Shown: positions 24,297 through 33,658 of the stretch, one piece after another | Layout of the letters: each line of letters starts with the position of its first letter | How positions within the stretch are numbered: the stretch's first letter is position 1 | Assembly (NCBI GenBank): GCA_016788205.1 | Contig: JAEUTA010000007.1 | Coordinates: 62,001-126,000 of the forward strand | Direction: 5' to 3' | Length of the DNA: 64,000 nucleotides | Source: Flavobacteriales bacterium | GTDB lineage: Bacteria; Bacteroidota; Bacteroidia; Flavobacteriales_F; PHOS-HE28 | Notes under the pieces: generated by a model | Told to the model about the DNA's origin: nothing | The model's database searches: none | The model's input: only the letters and a program-made list of their open reading frames with translations | Translations under genes and position numbers: made by a program

Positions 24297-26477
24297 ATGC
24301 GAACACTCCTACACCACTTTCTCCTTTACAGCGCCATTGGCACGAGCACGTTGCTTTCCGCACAAGCCCCGCCCAATGATGCGTGCGCTGCGGCCATTCC
24401 GATGACCTGTGGACAGGCGATCACCGGAAGTACCTCAACGGCCACCGCAGACCTCAATGCCATCAACTGTGGTACTTCGGTGCAAGCCGCAGGGGTATGG
24501 TACTCCATCACGGGCACCGGTCAAGCAGTGACGCTGAGCACTTGTACGGACTTCACCTACGATACGCGCTTGAACGTCTATGCCGGTACTTGCGGAAGTC
24601 TGATCTGCGTAGCCGGTAACGACGACGGCGGCAACTGTGACGTAGGTAGCACTCTGGCCTTCGCAGCTGAGCAGGGCGTGCCGTATTACATTTTCGTGCA
24701 AGGGTACGAGGGCGCTACCGGCGACTTCGAGCTCACCGCCACCTGTGGGCCGATCACCAACGACTATTGCCAGGGAGCCGTTGCCATAACGTGCAGCCAG
24801 AGCTTGAGCGGCTCCACCACCGAAGCCACCACGGATGCCGTGCCCTTTTGCGAGAGCAGCGTGCAAGCACCCGGGGTTTGGTACACCTTCACCGGCGTTG
24901 CAGGTCCGGTACAACTGAGCACCTGCGAAAGCGTGAACTACGACTCCCGATTGAACGTCTATACCGGAAGCTGCGGCGCTTTCGTCTGTGTGACCGGCAA
25001 TGACGATACGCCCAATGTCGGGACCTGCAGTACGGTGAATTTCAATGCCGCAGCGGACGAGACCTATTTCATCCTCGTACAAGGATACGACGGGGAGGTC
25101 GGCGACTTCCTATTGGAGATGGCCTGCCCCACCTGCCTCGCGCCCACTGCGATCACCGCATCCGCCAGCGACGTTTCCGCCTTCATCAACTGGCAGAGCG
25201 CCAACGTTGGTTCCACGTACGAGATCGAGTACGGGCCGCTCGGTTTCGCACTTGGCAGCGGCACGGTGGTGAACGGGACGGTCAATACCGCCGCCGCTTC
25301 GGCCACCATTCCGGACCTTGACCCAGGAACTGAGTATGCGTTCTATATCCATGAGGTCTGCGGCTCAGAAGACCAAAGCGCGACCATCGGTGTCTTCACC
25401 TTCACCACGTTGGAGGCCCCACCAGCGAGCAACGCACAATGTGGTGGTGCCATCGGCATCGCCTGCGGCGGATCGGTTGAGGGCGATACGCAGGAGGGCT
25501 TCTTCCTTCCCGGCATCACTTGCGGCGCTGCCTACATCAGCGCTCCGGGTCTTTGGTACAGCTTCACAGGGAACGGGCAGACCATGACCTTGAGCACCTG
25601 TGACGCCGCGGATTTCGACACCAAGATCAGCGTGTACAGTGGCTCGTGCGGGGCGCTTGCCTGTGTGGCCGGCGGAGATGACGCACCCGGCTGCGATGGT
25701 AATACCAGCACGGTCAGTTTCCCGACGAACAGCGGTACTTCCTACTACGCCTTCGTACACGCTTATGAAGATCAAGTCGGCACCTTCACACTCAGTCTTT
25801 CCTGTGCCCCCACGTGTTCACCTGTGGCCGCAAATGACGATTGCAGCGGTGCGGTCCTCCTTGATGTTTCCGGGATCGGTCTGTGCCAACCCACCTCGGG
25901 CAACAACACCTGTGCGTTCGCACCCGGGACAGCCAATCCGCCGTGCGATCCTTTCTCCCCGATCATCGACATCTGGTACCAGTTCGAGAGCGGACCGTTC
26001 ACCTCCTTCCTCGTCTATGCCACAGCCCTCAGCGCAGAAGGTGTCAACATCGCGCTTTACCGTGATTGCGGGACGCCGGAATACGTGGAGTGTGAGACCG
26101 GACTGAACGCTGTTTGGCCGCTGAATAACCTGGAACCCGAGAGCACGTACTACCTACGCATGTGGAACGGCGGCGGACCTGACGCCGGCACGTTCGCTGT
26201 TTGCGTAGAGACCGACCTCACCACCAGCGTGGCGAACGTAGAGCCCGGCCAGACCGTCGTGCTTTGGCCGAATCCAGCCAGTGGACGGGTCAACATCAGC
26301 GGAGCGCACGCTGGACGCATAGCGATCGTCGATCTGCAAGGAAGGACGGTGATGACCCATCGGATCAACACCACCGCGCTGATCGAACTGGATGTCCATG
26401 CACTGGCACCGGGTAGTTATGTGGTGCGTTCGCTGGATGATGATGGCGCCACGCTGGGTCGCTTCATCAAAGAGTGA
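24297..26477 (+). CDS. Large T9SS-sorted adhesin-like protein with repeated beta domains
   Basis: 726 residues. Signal peptide of ~23 residues. Three repeats of ~120 residues (about 27-150, 157-280 and 380-505) share a CGQ/CSQ-xxxGST start, APGVWYSFTG, LSTCD, DTRLNVYSGSCG, CVAGNDD and YYIFVQGYEG-TGDF motifs, each with paired Cys residues. A fibronectin type III domain lies between repeats 2 and 3 (about 283-370). A diverged fourth unit precedes the C-terminal T9SS type A domain (VVLWPNPASGRVNIS, IAIVDLQGRTV). Probably a cell-surface or secreted binding protein. Confidence 0.88.
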   Translation: MRTLLHHFLLYSAIGTSTLLSAQAPPNDACAAAIPMTCGQAITGSTSTATADLNAINCGTSVQAAGVWYSITGTGQAVTLSTCTDFTYDTRLNVYAGTCGSLICVAGNDDGGNCDVGSTLAFAAEQGVPYYIFVQGYEGATGDFELTATCGPITNDYCQGAVAITCSQSLSGSTTEATTDAVPFCESSVQAPGVWYTFTGVAGPVQLSTCESVNYDSRLNVYTGSCGAFVCVTGNDDTPNVGTCSTVNFNAAADETYFILVQGYDGEVGDFLLEMACPTCLAPTAITASASDVSAFINWQSANVGSTYEIEYGPLGFALGSGTVVNGTVNTAAASATIPDLDPGTEYAFYIHEVCGSEDQSATIGVFTFTTLEAPPASNAQCGGAIGIACGGSVEGDTQEGFFLPGITCGAAYISAPGLWYSFTGNGQTMTLSTCDAADFDTKISVYSGSCGALACVAGGDDAPGCDGNTSTVSFPTNSGTSYYAFVHAYEDQVGTFTLSLSCAPTCSPVAANDDCSGAVLLDVSGIGLCQPTSGNNTCAFAPGTANPPCDPFSPIIDIWYQFESGPFTSFLVYATALSAEGVNIALYRDCGTPEYVECETGLNAVWPLNNLEPESTYYLRMWNGGGPDAGTFAVCVETDLTTSVANVEPGQTVVLWPNPASGRVNISGAHAGRIAIVDLQGRTVMTHRINTTALIELDVHALAPGSYVVRSLDDDGATLGRFIKE

Positions 26478-26490
26478 CAACGTCTTCCAT

Positions 26491-26524
26491 GAAGAAGCCC
26501 CACGCTACAACGTGGGGCTTCTTC
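26491..26524. terminator. Bidirectional terminator between convergent genes
   Basis: GAAGAAGCCCCACG, loop CTACAA, CGTGGGGCTTCTTC: a 14-bp perfect stem. It sits between the stop at 26477 (+) and the stop at 26532 (-). T-runs are short on both sides. Confidence 0.8.
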
Positions 26525-26531
26525 ATTCCCG

Positions 26532-28310
26532 CTATCGCTTGATGACCCGCGCCGAGCTGCGTGCTCTGTTGGTTCCCGCTACCAACAAGTAAGGTCCGGC
26601 CGGAAGCGTACCGATATCCACCATCACACGCCTATCCTGCGGCAGAACACCATCGTGCAACCGAAGAACAGTTCGGCCGAGGGCATCCTCCAGCGTGAGC
26701 CTCACGCGTGCGTCCCCTACCCCCGACATCGTGGTTACGAGTACGGATGAGGTGGGATTGGGAAATACCTCGGCAATGATCGGCGGGGCCATTTCCGCTG
26801 ACCCGGAAGTGATATCGAACACGCGGAAACGCCACCAACCCTGAGGTGCTACGATGGGCCTTACCTGGACTTTGCCGCTGTTGGACATGCCTTGGACGTA
26901 GTAGTGCACGTCGCTGCCCGCAACCTGTGGCGGGATGGCAGCGGACCAGTGACCGTCACCCAGGTCGACCATCGGTGCACTAGCGAACCCGTTGGACGTA
27001 TCCGTGGTCCAGAACAAAGTGGCCGAAGCGATGCCGCTGCGATGACGGAGGTAAGCGTTCACCACATACGGTTCCATCGTCTGGTCGGTGTCGGCAAGTG
27101 GCTGATGACGGATCAACAATGGATCGGCGACCCCGATCGTCTTGGTGATGCAATGAATGGCCCCGCTCTGGCTGATGATGTTCTGCTCAGAATCACAATC
27201 GATCCCGACCACATCATATCCCGGTAGCTCGGCGCGCAAGATGCGCAGCGCGGTGGTATCGTATTCCGTACGATACAAAGGCACCAGCACCTTGCGGTTG
27301 ATGAAAACGTTATTGGCATAGGTGCGATAGCTCGCATCCGGCGCGAAATTCCCGCTCGCGCTCGGTGGCATGGGTATGCGCACCACCCGGTACGGTGTTC
27401 CGAAACAGGACGTCTCCTGCCCCAGGATGGCGGCGATGTTCTCCTCCATCTGCGGCCCGTCGCTCTGCCCCTCTGGGAACTGGCCCACCAACAGCGTCTC
27501 CTCGTCCAACAATTTCATGTGCATGTCTATATGATGTATGCCATCATACGGCAACGTCGTCATCTTGATGTAGTGGTCCACACCCATGAACTGTTCCATG
27601 ATCGAATCGATCCCGGCTTCATCGCGCACGGTCTGGTTAAAGGATCCTGAGGCACCGTTCTCATCAAGAACGAGTTCACTGCTGAAGGCCGTGCCCGCAC
27701 CATCGCACATGAAATTGCCCCCGGTGTGCACAAGGTCATAAGGGGCCTGTGTGGTGCTGTATACCACGATGCCCCGCTCATCTCCTATCGCATCGCTCAG
27801 CAGGTCATCGTCCGGTCGGGGTCTATTGTATATCCAATCGAGCAAGAGCAAAGAATCCACCTCGTTGGCGTAGATGCTCTCTGCGAAGTAGTCCCGGGCC
27901 CAGATGCTGTTGAAAGCGGCGTTCACGAACGTGATATTGCCCAGTTCATCCAGCGGGCCACCATGCTCGGCGTTCTGGAGATACTGGATCACTTCGTCCT
28001 GGTCTTCGCAGGCGATGATCACTTCGCATTCCTCAACGGCGTGGCGAACGATCTGCTTCAAGATGCCCGGGAAACCGGTCCACGTGACCACAAGGCTCTG
28101 CACTTCCTCCCATTCTGCCATGGTTCGCACCGGAAATGGCGGAGGAGCTGATATTCCCCGCGTGGCGCTCGCACGCGAATCACGATAAGGCCGGATCAGA
28201 CCATGCTCCTGCGGGGACAGGCCGTGCGGAAGGAACTCTTGAGCGACGACCGATGATGAGCACAGACCCAATATGAACAGTGCCGCATGGGCCGAGAACG
28301 TGAAGCGCAT
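26532..28310 (-). CDS. Secreted agmatine-deiminase-family enzyme with T9SS domain (peptidylarginine-deiminase-like)
   Basis: 592 residues. Signal peptide of ~23 residues ending VVAQ. The catalytic guanidino-hydrolase core has MAEWEEVQSLVVTW, NSIWARDYF, VHTGGNFMCDGAG, HHIDMHMKLLDEETLLVG and the nucleophile segment SGAIHCITKTIG with the active-site Cys. After ~430 residues come a beta-sandwich-like region (DVHYYVQGMSNSG) and a T9SS type A sorting domain (VFPNPTSSVLVTT, LTLEDALGRTV). Cytoplasmic agmatine deiminases lack both signal and tail. The arrangement resembles Porphyromonas PPAD. TATTTTCG ends 4 bases before the ATG. Confidence 0.9.
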   Translation of the reverse strand: MRFTFSAHAALFILGLCSSSVVAQEFLPHGLSPQEHGLIRPYRDSRASATRGISAPPPFPVRTMAEWEEVQSLVVTWTGFPGILKQIVRHAVEECEVIIACEDQDEVIQYLQNAEHGGPLDELGNITFVNAAFNSIWARDYFAESIYANEVDSLLLLDWIYNRPRPDDDLLSDAIGDERGIVVYSTTQAPYDLVHTGGNFMCDGAGTAFSSELVLDENGASGSFNQTVRDEAGIDSIMEQFMGVDHYIKMTTLPYDGIHHIDMHMKLLDEETLLVGQFPEGQSDGPQMEENIAAILGQETSCFGTPYRVVRIPMPPSASGNFAPDASYRTYANNVFINRKVLVPLYRTEYDTTALRILRAELPGYDVVGIDCDSEQNIISQSGAIHCITKTIGVADPLLIRHQPLADTDQTMEPYVVNAYLRHRSGIASATLFWTTDTSNGFASAPMVDLGDGHWSAAIPPQVAGSDVHYYVQGMSNSGKVQVRPIVAPQGWWRFRVFDITSGSAEMAPPIIAEVFPNPTSSVLVTTMSGVGDARVRLTLEDALGRTVLRLHDGVLPQDRRVMVDIGTLPAGPYLLVAGTNRARSSARVIKR

Positions 28311-28314
28311 GCTC

Positions 28315-28322
28315 CGAAAATA
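28315..28322 (-). promoter_or_regulatory. -7 box TATTTTCG for the secreted deiminase gene (leaderless)
   Basis: TATTTTCG on the minus strand, 4 bases before the ATG at 28310. Confidence 0.55.
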
Positions 28323-28338
28323 GGGCTACAATAGCTAC

Positions 28339-29844
28339 CTAAGCCGTCTCAACGTAGCTCACCCTTGGAAGGGTTCGACCCTCCTCATCGTCTTCTATGA
28401 CGGGAGCAACGGGAAGAGGCTCTTCCGGCGGAGGCGACAACGTTGGCGCCTGCGGCAGGCCCGTAAGCTGATGGTAGAGCGCAACGATATCGCGCACGTA
28501 GTGGAACACCTGGCTTCCCTTGCAGAACCCGTTCTTGATCTCCGGGCGCATATAGTAGCGCGGCTTGGCCAGTAGTAGCACCGCTCGCTCGACATGGTGC
28601 TCCCAGCGCTTCGGATCCAGCCCCAATCGCTCGGCCAGGCGTTGTGCATCGATGATATGCCCTACGCCTGCGTTGTACGATGCCAGCACGAACCGTAGTC
28701 GTTGTTCACGGTCTGGTACCGCACGCATCCACAGCGTATCCAACCGCGTGATGTAGCGCTTGGCAGCATCGATATGGTCTCCGACCGACACCGCCGAATC
28801 CAGCCCATAGTGCGTGGCCGTGCTCGGCATGAATTGCATGATGCCCTGGGCGCCCATGTTCGAAACCGCCGTGCTGTCGAAACGTGATTCCTTCCAGGCC
28901 ATGGCCGTGAGAAGTTGCCAACGCCAAGGGGATCCACCACCGTGCTTCTTGAACGCAGCATCGTAAGGGGAAATACTGTCGGCCACGGCCGGCATGGTAC
29001 GCTTGCGCAAGGCTCCAGGCTTGGGCAGGTGATGAAGGTAGGGATCCAGCAACGCCTTCCTGAAGGCCTGCTCCTCGGGCCTCTTCAACCACGTATCGAG
29101 CGTATGTAAAAGCTCCGGGGAGTTGCTACGCAGCGCGAAGCACAGCGCTCGCTCATGCCCCTTCATGGCAGTGAATTCTATGGCAGGGAACCGCTGGCCT
29201 TCATACGCCGCGAGCGCATCGGTCACCACCACCGCAGGTAGGGTACCTATGACCACCTCCATCAATTGATCCTCCGGTGTTCCGGGCAGGAGCATGACCT
29301 TCGGGATCCTTTGTCCGGACCCCGACAGTTCATCCGTGAACGGTGACCATGTGGAGATGTAGGCCGTGTCAGCGTTAACACCATGCGGGGACCACGGATC
29401 CACCCGTGGTCGGGCCAACATAGGTTCGACCGTATGATACGGTGTGGTGTATCTCATCCAGCGTTGCTCACGCTGCTTCTGGGTGAATTGAGCGGCGAGC
29501 ACATCGCCTTTGCCCTGCTGAAGCCAGAGCATCATGGAATCGCGGTCATCCACGGGTATCACTTCGATAACAAGGTCTTGCTGCCTTGCGAAGCGCTCCA
29601 ACAATTCGAATTCAAGTCCTGTGGTCGCATTCGGCCGCTGCTCCCAGGACAAGGGATCGCGCAGGGCGAGAATGCGCAACGTATCGGCCCGGATGGCGTC
29701 CAGATCGCGCTCAACGTGAGGATGGTCCCAAGGCACTTCAGGTTGTGGAACGATCCTGTCCTTCCGCAGAAAGAGCACGAAGCACGCAGCGATCGCAACG
29801 GCGACGAGCAGTAGGATGAAACCCGTACGCTGGCGAACGATCAT
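28339..29844 (-). CDS. mltF: Membrane-bound lytic transglycosylase F-like protein
   Basis: 501 residues. N-terminal membrane segment (residues 8-26). Residues ~50-270 form an SBP_bac_3-type domain (LEFELLERFARQQDLVIEVIP, GKGDVLAAQFTQ). The C-terminal SLT domain (~290-455) has LLTAMAWKESRFDSTAVSN with the catalytic Glu, GAQGIMQFMPSTA and FVLASYNAGVGHIIDA. It cleaves peptidoglycan to 1,6-anhydro products. IAAC near residue 21 could be a lipobox, but the run continues as a helix. The start overlaps the acpH stop by 4 bases. Confidence 0.92.
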   Translation of the reverse strand: MIVRQRTGFILLLVAVAIAACFVLFLRKDRIVPQPEVPWDHPHVERDLDAIRADTLRILALRDPLSWEQRPNATTGLEFELLERFARQQDLVIEVIPVDDRDSMMLWLQQGKGDVLAAQFTQKQREQRWMRYTTPYHTVEPMLARPRVDPWSPHGVNADTAYISTWSPFTDELSGSGQRIPKVMLLPGTPEDQLMEVVIGTLPAVVVTDALAAYEGQRFPAIEFTAMKGHERALCFALRSNSPELLHTLDTWLKRPEEQAFRKALLDPYLHHLPKPGALRKRTMPAVADSISPYDAAFKKHGGGSPWRWQLLTAMAWKESRFDSTAVSNMGAQGIMQFMPSTATHYGLDSAVSVGDHIDAAKRYITRLDTLWMRAVPDREQRLRFVLASYNAGVGHIIDAQRLAERLGLDPKRWEHHVERAVLLLAKPRYYMRPEIKNGFCKGSQVFHYVRDIVALYHQLTGLPQAPTLSPPPEEPLPVAPVIEDDEEGRTLPRVSYVETA

Positions 29845-30416
29845 CGGTAAGCTGCTGTGTGTTCGATGATCGAAGGCAGGAAAGTGTTGAATTCCTCGGT
29901 GTAGAGTTCAATGTGCTCTTCCAACACACGTTCAGCCCCTCGCATGACACCACCCTCCGGCACGCGGCGTGAGAGACCGTCCAAAGCCCGACCGATACCG
30001 GCCAACGAGGCATAGGAAACGAGCCAATCCCCTTGAATCATGTACGGGAGCATCTGCTGTGTACGATCGGGCATGCGTTCCTGGTTCTTCTGCAACAGGC
30101 CGTACATCCCCCGGGCGAAAGCCGGCAGCGGATCGGTGCGCCATCGTTCCCAGTTCCGGGCCAGAAGGTGATCATAGAAGAGATCCATCACCACGGACGC
30201 ATACCTACCGGCATGGGCATGCGCACGTTCCCGACCGCGCTGCTGGATCGGATGTGAATCGGTGAACGAATCGATCGCACGATGCAAACGGATGCCCTGT
30301 TGCACGCCTTCCGGGTATCGGGATAGATCCCTGCCCTTGACCGCATCGGCCATGAAGTTGCCGACGATCACCATCTCCACATCCCCCGACAGGAATAGAT
30401 GCCCTAGAAAATTCAT
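29841..30416 (-). CDS. acpH: Acyl carrier protein phosphodiesterase
   Basis: 191 residues from ATG 30416 (MNFLGHLFLSG), the standard N-terminus of AcpH. Family features: VGNFMADAVKGRDLSRYPEG, RLHRAIDSFTDSHP (metal-binding H/D), YASVVMDLFYDHLLARNW and a C-terminal four-helix region. It removes 4'-phosphopantetheine from ACP. Overlaps mltF by 4 bases, so the pair is one transcription unit. The frame is open for 80 codons upstream over the histidine kinase gene, which I treat as spurious. Confidence 0.92.
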   Translation of the reverse strand: MNFLGHLFLSGDVEMVIVGNFMADAVKGRDLSRYPEGVQQGIRLHRAIDSFTDSHPIQQRGRERAHAHAGRYASVVMDLFYDHLLARNWERWRTDPLPAFARGMYGLLQKNQERMPDRTQQMLPYMIQGDWLVSYASLAGIGRALDGLSRRVPEGGVMRGAERVLEEHIELYTEEFNTFLPSIIEHTAAYR

Positions 30417-30507
30417 CGGAAAAGAGCGCGAAGGTAACCCGGCATGCCCGTTGGACCGTTCGCCCCACCGTTCATGTGATCGAACACGCGGGCTTAACCG
30501 GTCCCGA

Positions 30508-30515
30508 TACCTTCG
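30508..30515 (+). promoter_or_regulatory. -7 box TACCTTCG for the LytS/LytTR operon
   Basis: TAnnTTCG variant ending 6 bases before ATG 30522. Confidence 0.55.
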
Positions 30516-30521
30516 CCATAG

Positions 30522-31607
30522 ATGAACATCGTCCAACCCAGCACGGAAAGGTCGCGCAGAACGGTGTATTGGACCGTTCAATTGCTCGCCTGGAGTTTGC
30601 TGGTCACCCTCTTCGGGCTGTTCCTGTTCAAGCATGACCAGTTGAGCATCGACCAATTCAAGGTGTTAGTACTGTTCTACTTCACGGGTATCGGTATCAG
30701 CCACTGGTTCCGCCACGTGATCATCCGCAACGGTTGGTTGGAACGAGATATCGGCTACGTCACTCCCCGACTTTCTTTCGTGGCGCTCCTCTTGAGCATC
30801 GCCGCGTTCTTGGTGATGGCGGTGATGCACGACCTGTTCTTCCGTGAATATCCCCCGTTGCTCGTACCCGACCCGCTCGAGGTGCTGCTCAACATCATCA
30901 ATTGGACCCTGCTCCTCTTCATCTGGTCCTTGGGCTATTTCGCCTACACCTACTTCGTTCGCAGTCGCCGTGAGGAGATCCGCAGCTTGAGGCTGGCAAC
31001 GGCCAATCGCGAGAACCAGTTGAACACGTTGCGCGCGCAGATGAACCCGCATTTCATGTTCAACGCCCTTAACGGAATACGCGCGTTGGTGGACGAGGAT
31101 CCTGACCAGGCCAAAAAAGCGATCACACAGTTGAGCGCCATACTGCGCAATGCCATGGCCACGGTGAAACGGAACGTTGTGCCACTGGGCGAAGAGATCG
31201 ACATCGTGAAAGCGTACCTCGAATTGGAGAAGATGCGTTACGAGGAGCGGCTCCGTGTGCACTTCTCGGTACCCGCCGAACTGGAACGCGAACAAGTGCC
31301 GCCCATGCTGTTGCAAACGCTCGTTGAGAACGCCGTACGGCACGGCATCGCGCCACTGCTGGGCGGTGGCGACCTGCATGTGATCGCCCAACGCACCGCC
31401 GGCGGGCTCGCGCTCATCGTGCGCAACACCGGACGATACACACCCGGCAAAAGCCAAGGCTCCGGGATCGGTCTACGCAACACACGGAAACGATTGGACA
31501 TGCTCTATGGTGGACAGGCGAATTTCCACATCGCCGATCTTGACGGCATGGTGGAGAGCCGCGTGGACCTACCCGCTCGAGGGGAACAAGCAACGATCAA
31601 TAGCTGA
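30522..31607 (+). CDS. LytS-family sensor histidine kinase
   Basis: 361 residues. Four transmembrane helices in residues ~15-145. A short linker leads to the His_kinase domain with TLRAQMNPHFMFNALNGIRAL (phospho-acceptor His), then a HATPase_c domain (PPMLLQTLVENAVRHGI, the N-box, and SQGSGIGLRNTRKRLDMLYG, the G-box). Predicted to phosphorylate the LytTR regulator encoded 11 bases downstream. The signal is unknown; no extracytoplasmic sensor domain is seen beyond the membrane region. Confidence 0.93.
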   Translation: MNIVQPSTERSRRTVYWTVQLLAWSLLVTLFGLFLFKHDQLSIDQFKVLVLFYFTGIGISHWFRHVIIRNGWLERDIGYVTPRLSFVALLLSIAAFLVMAVMHDLFFREYPPLLVPDPLEVLLNIINWTLLLFIWSLGYFAYTYFVRSRREEIRSLRLATANRENQLNTLRAQMNPHFMFNALNGIRALVDEDPDQAKKAITQLSAILRNAMATVKRNVVPLGEEIDIVKAYLELEKMRYEERLRVHFSVPAELEREQVPPMLLQTLVENAVRHGIAPLLGGGDLHVIAQRTAGGLALIVRNTGRYTPGKSQGSGIGLRNTRKRLDMLYGGQANFHIADLDGMVESRVDLPARGEQATINS

Positions 31608-31618
31608 AGAACAGGATC

Positions 31619-32347
31619 ATGAAAGCCATCATCATTGACGACGAAAGGCTCGCCAGGAAAGAACTAGCCGGTCTGCTCGAAAAACATGACGGGATCGAGA
31701 TCGTGGGCGAAGCCGCCAACGCGGACGAGGCTGAAGCGATCGTCGCGGAGAAACGTCCTGACCTGATCTTCCTTGACATCAACATGCCCGGACGCGACGG
31801 TTTCGAGCTGCTCGCCGCTCTGGACCCTGCGCCACAGGTCATCTTCGTCACAGCATACGATGAACATGCCCTGCGCGCGTTCCAGGTGAATGCGCTGGAT
31901 TATGTGGTGAAGCCCATAGATCCCGATCGCTTAGCGGCCGCACTGGGCAAATTGCACACCAAGCACGACCCCGATCTGCCTCAGCGCGAGATCCTGCGCG
32001 AGACCGACCAGATCTTCCTGAAAGACGGCGAGAAGTGCTGGTTCGTGACCCTGAAAGATGTGCGCTATTTCGAGAGCGAAGGCAACTACGTGCGCGTCCG
32101 ATTCGACGACCAGAAACCGTTGGTGCTACGCTCGTTGAACAAACTGGAGGAGAAGCTGGACCCCTTGGTGTATTTCCGTGCAAGCCGAAAGCACATCATC
32201 AACCTGCGGTGGGTGGACAAGATCGAGCCTTGGTTCAATGGCGGATTGATGGTGAAGCTCAAAAGCCTGGACAAGAACGGACAACCTGAAAGCATGGAAG
32301 TATCGCGCAGGCAGGCCGCACGCTTCAAAGACCTGTTGAGCCTTTAG
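31619..32347 (+). CDS. LytTR-family response regulator
   Basis: 242 residues. The receiver domain starts MKAIIIDDERLARKELAGLL, with the phospho-Asp in LIFLDINMPGRDGFELL and the conserved Lys in DYVVKPIDPDRL. The LytTR DNA-binding domain is C-terminal: DVRYFESEGNYVRVRF, LEEKLDPLVYFRASRKHIIN and MVKLKS. Forms a two-component pair with the preceding kinase. Confidence 0.95.
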   Translation: MKAIIIDDERLARKELAGLLEKHDGIEIVGEAANADEAEAIVAEKRPDLIFLDINMPGRDGFELLAALDPAPQVIFVTAYDEHALRAFQVNALDYVVKPIDPDRLAAALGKLHTKHDPDLPQREILRETDQIFLKDGEKCWFVTLKDVRYFESEGNYVRVRFDDQKPLVLRSLNKLEEKLDPLVYFRASRKHIINLRWVDKIEPWFNGGLMVKLKSLDKNGQPESMEVSRRQAARFKDLLSL

Positions 32348-32423
32348 TCTCGCGTCACCGTTCCTCAAATTACCTCGATCGTGGTATTCCGTTCCTGTGT
32401 CATGGTAGTGTCTCTTTGCAACC

Positions 32424-33503
32424 ATGAACACGATCTCTCCGAACGCCGACAGCGTTACTCTCACCGATCTGCGGAAACGCTGGGCTGAACTCCTGCACCA
32501 ACAACCTCACCTGCGCATCCGCAACGCGGCTCATGCGTTGGGCGTGAGCGAACTCCAACTGCTCGCGCTCGGTGCGGGAGCGAATGTCACCCGCCTTCGC
32601 CCTGAATTCCCGGCGCTCCTCTCCCGCGCAGCGGAACTCGGCCACGTGATGGCGCTCACGCGCAACGACGATGTCGTACATGAGCGCAAGGGCACCTACT
32701 TGAACGCTTCACTTGACAAAGGCCCGGTGGGGCTGTTCGTTGGAGCCGACATCGACCTGCGCATCTTTTGGGGCAGTTGGGGGCATGCCTTCGCCGTCAC
32801 CGAGCCCGGCAAGGACGGTGATCGTGCAAGTCTTCAGTTCTTCGGTCATGACGGGGAGGCGATCCATAAGATCTACCTGACCGAGAAGAGCGATACGGCC
32901 GCTTATGCCACCATCGTCGGTGCATTCCGATCCGATGACCAGTCGGAGGAAGTGACCGTTCAGCCGCGCAAAGCAGCGATGCCGGAAATGCCGGACGATG
33001 CCGTCGATGTAGCCGCATTCCGCTCGGGTTGGCTGGCTTTGAAAGACACCCACGACTTCCACATGCTGGTAGGTCGTCATCGGCTATCGCGTATGCAGGC
33101 TCTGCGCCTGGCCCCCGAAGGCGGGTACGCGGTAACGGTGCGCAACGAGGCACTTCGCAAGGTGCTAACGGATGCGGCCAAGGGCGCACTTCCGATCATG
33201 GTCTTCGTTGGCAACCCCGGTATGTTGCAGATACATACGGGCGAGGTGAAGAACGTGGTGGATGCGCGAGGATGGTTCAATGTGCTGGACCCGGAATTCA
33301 ACCTGCACGTGCGTGAGGAAGCGATCGCGACATCGTGGATCGTGCGGAAACCAACGACGGATGGGATGGTCACAGCCCTGGAATGCTACGATGCGAAGGG
33401 CTCGCAGCTCGTACAAGTCTTCGGTAAACGCAAACCGGGCATCCCGGAACTGGGGGCCTGGCGTGACCTGGTCGCCGAGGTGGAGAATGCGCTGCGTTCA
33501 TGA
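32424..33503 (+). CDS. hmuS: Haemin-degrading factor, HmuS/HemS family
   Basis: 359 residues made of two related halves, as in HemS/HmuS/ChuS. First half: LRIRNAAHALGVSELQLLAL, MALTRNDDVVHERKGTYLNA (the HERKG segment fits the haem-ligand region), and LQFFGHDGEAIHKIYLTEKS. Second half: FHMLVGRHRLSRMQALRLAP, IMVFVGNPGMLQIHTGEVKN and LDPEFNLHVREEAI. Takes up and degrades haem for iron. No haem ABC transporter lies beside it. A small membrane protein gene overlaps its stop. Confidence 0.9.
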   Translation: MNTISPNADSVTLTDLRKRWAELLHQQPHLRIRNAAHALGVSELQLLALGAGANVTRLRPEFPALLSRAAELGHVMALTRNDDVVHERKGTYLNASLDKGPVGLFVGADIDLRIFWGSWGHAFAVTEPGKDGDRASLQFFGHDGEAIHKIYLTEKSDTAAYATIVGAFRSDDQSEEVTVQPRKAAMPEMPDDAVDVAAFRSGWLALKDTHDFHMLVGRHRLSRMQALRLAPEGGYAVTVRNEALRKVLTDAAKGALPIMVFVGNPGMLQIHTGEVKNVVDARGWFNVLDPEFNLHVREEAIATSWIVRKPTTDGMVTALECYDAKGSQLVQVFGKRKPGIPELGAWRDLVAEVENALRS

Positions 33504-33643
33504 GCACGGTAACTGAACCAAAAGCAACGAAGAAGGGAAGCTGGCTCAAGCGCCTCGGTTGGGCTGGATTCCTTTTCTTCCTGGTGAAGGGCCTTGTGTG
33601 GCTTGCCGTCTTCGCAGGCGTTGGTACGCTCTGGGCCTGTTGA
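33500..33643 (+). CDS. Small membrane protein (47 aa) coupled to hmuS
   Basis: ATG at 33500 overlaps the hmuS stop (ATGA), suggesting translational coupling. A lysine-rich N-terminus (MSTVTEPKATKKGSWLKRLG) is followed by one hydrophobic helix (AGFLFFLVKGLVWLAVF) and a short end with a C-terminal Cys. No family recognised. Position and overlap suggest a role in haem or iron handling at the membrane. Confidence 0.6.
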   Translation: MSTVTEPKATKKGSWLKRLGWAGFLFFLVKGLVWLAVFAGVGTLWAC

Positions 33644-33658
33644 GGTGACCGGTTCACC

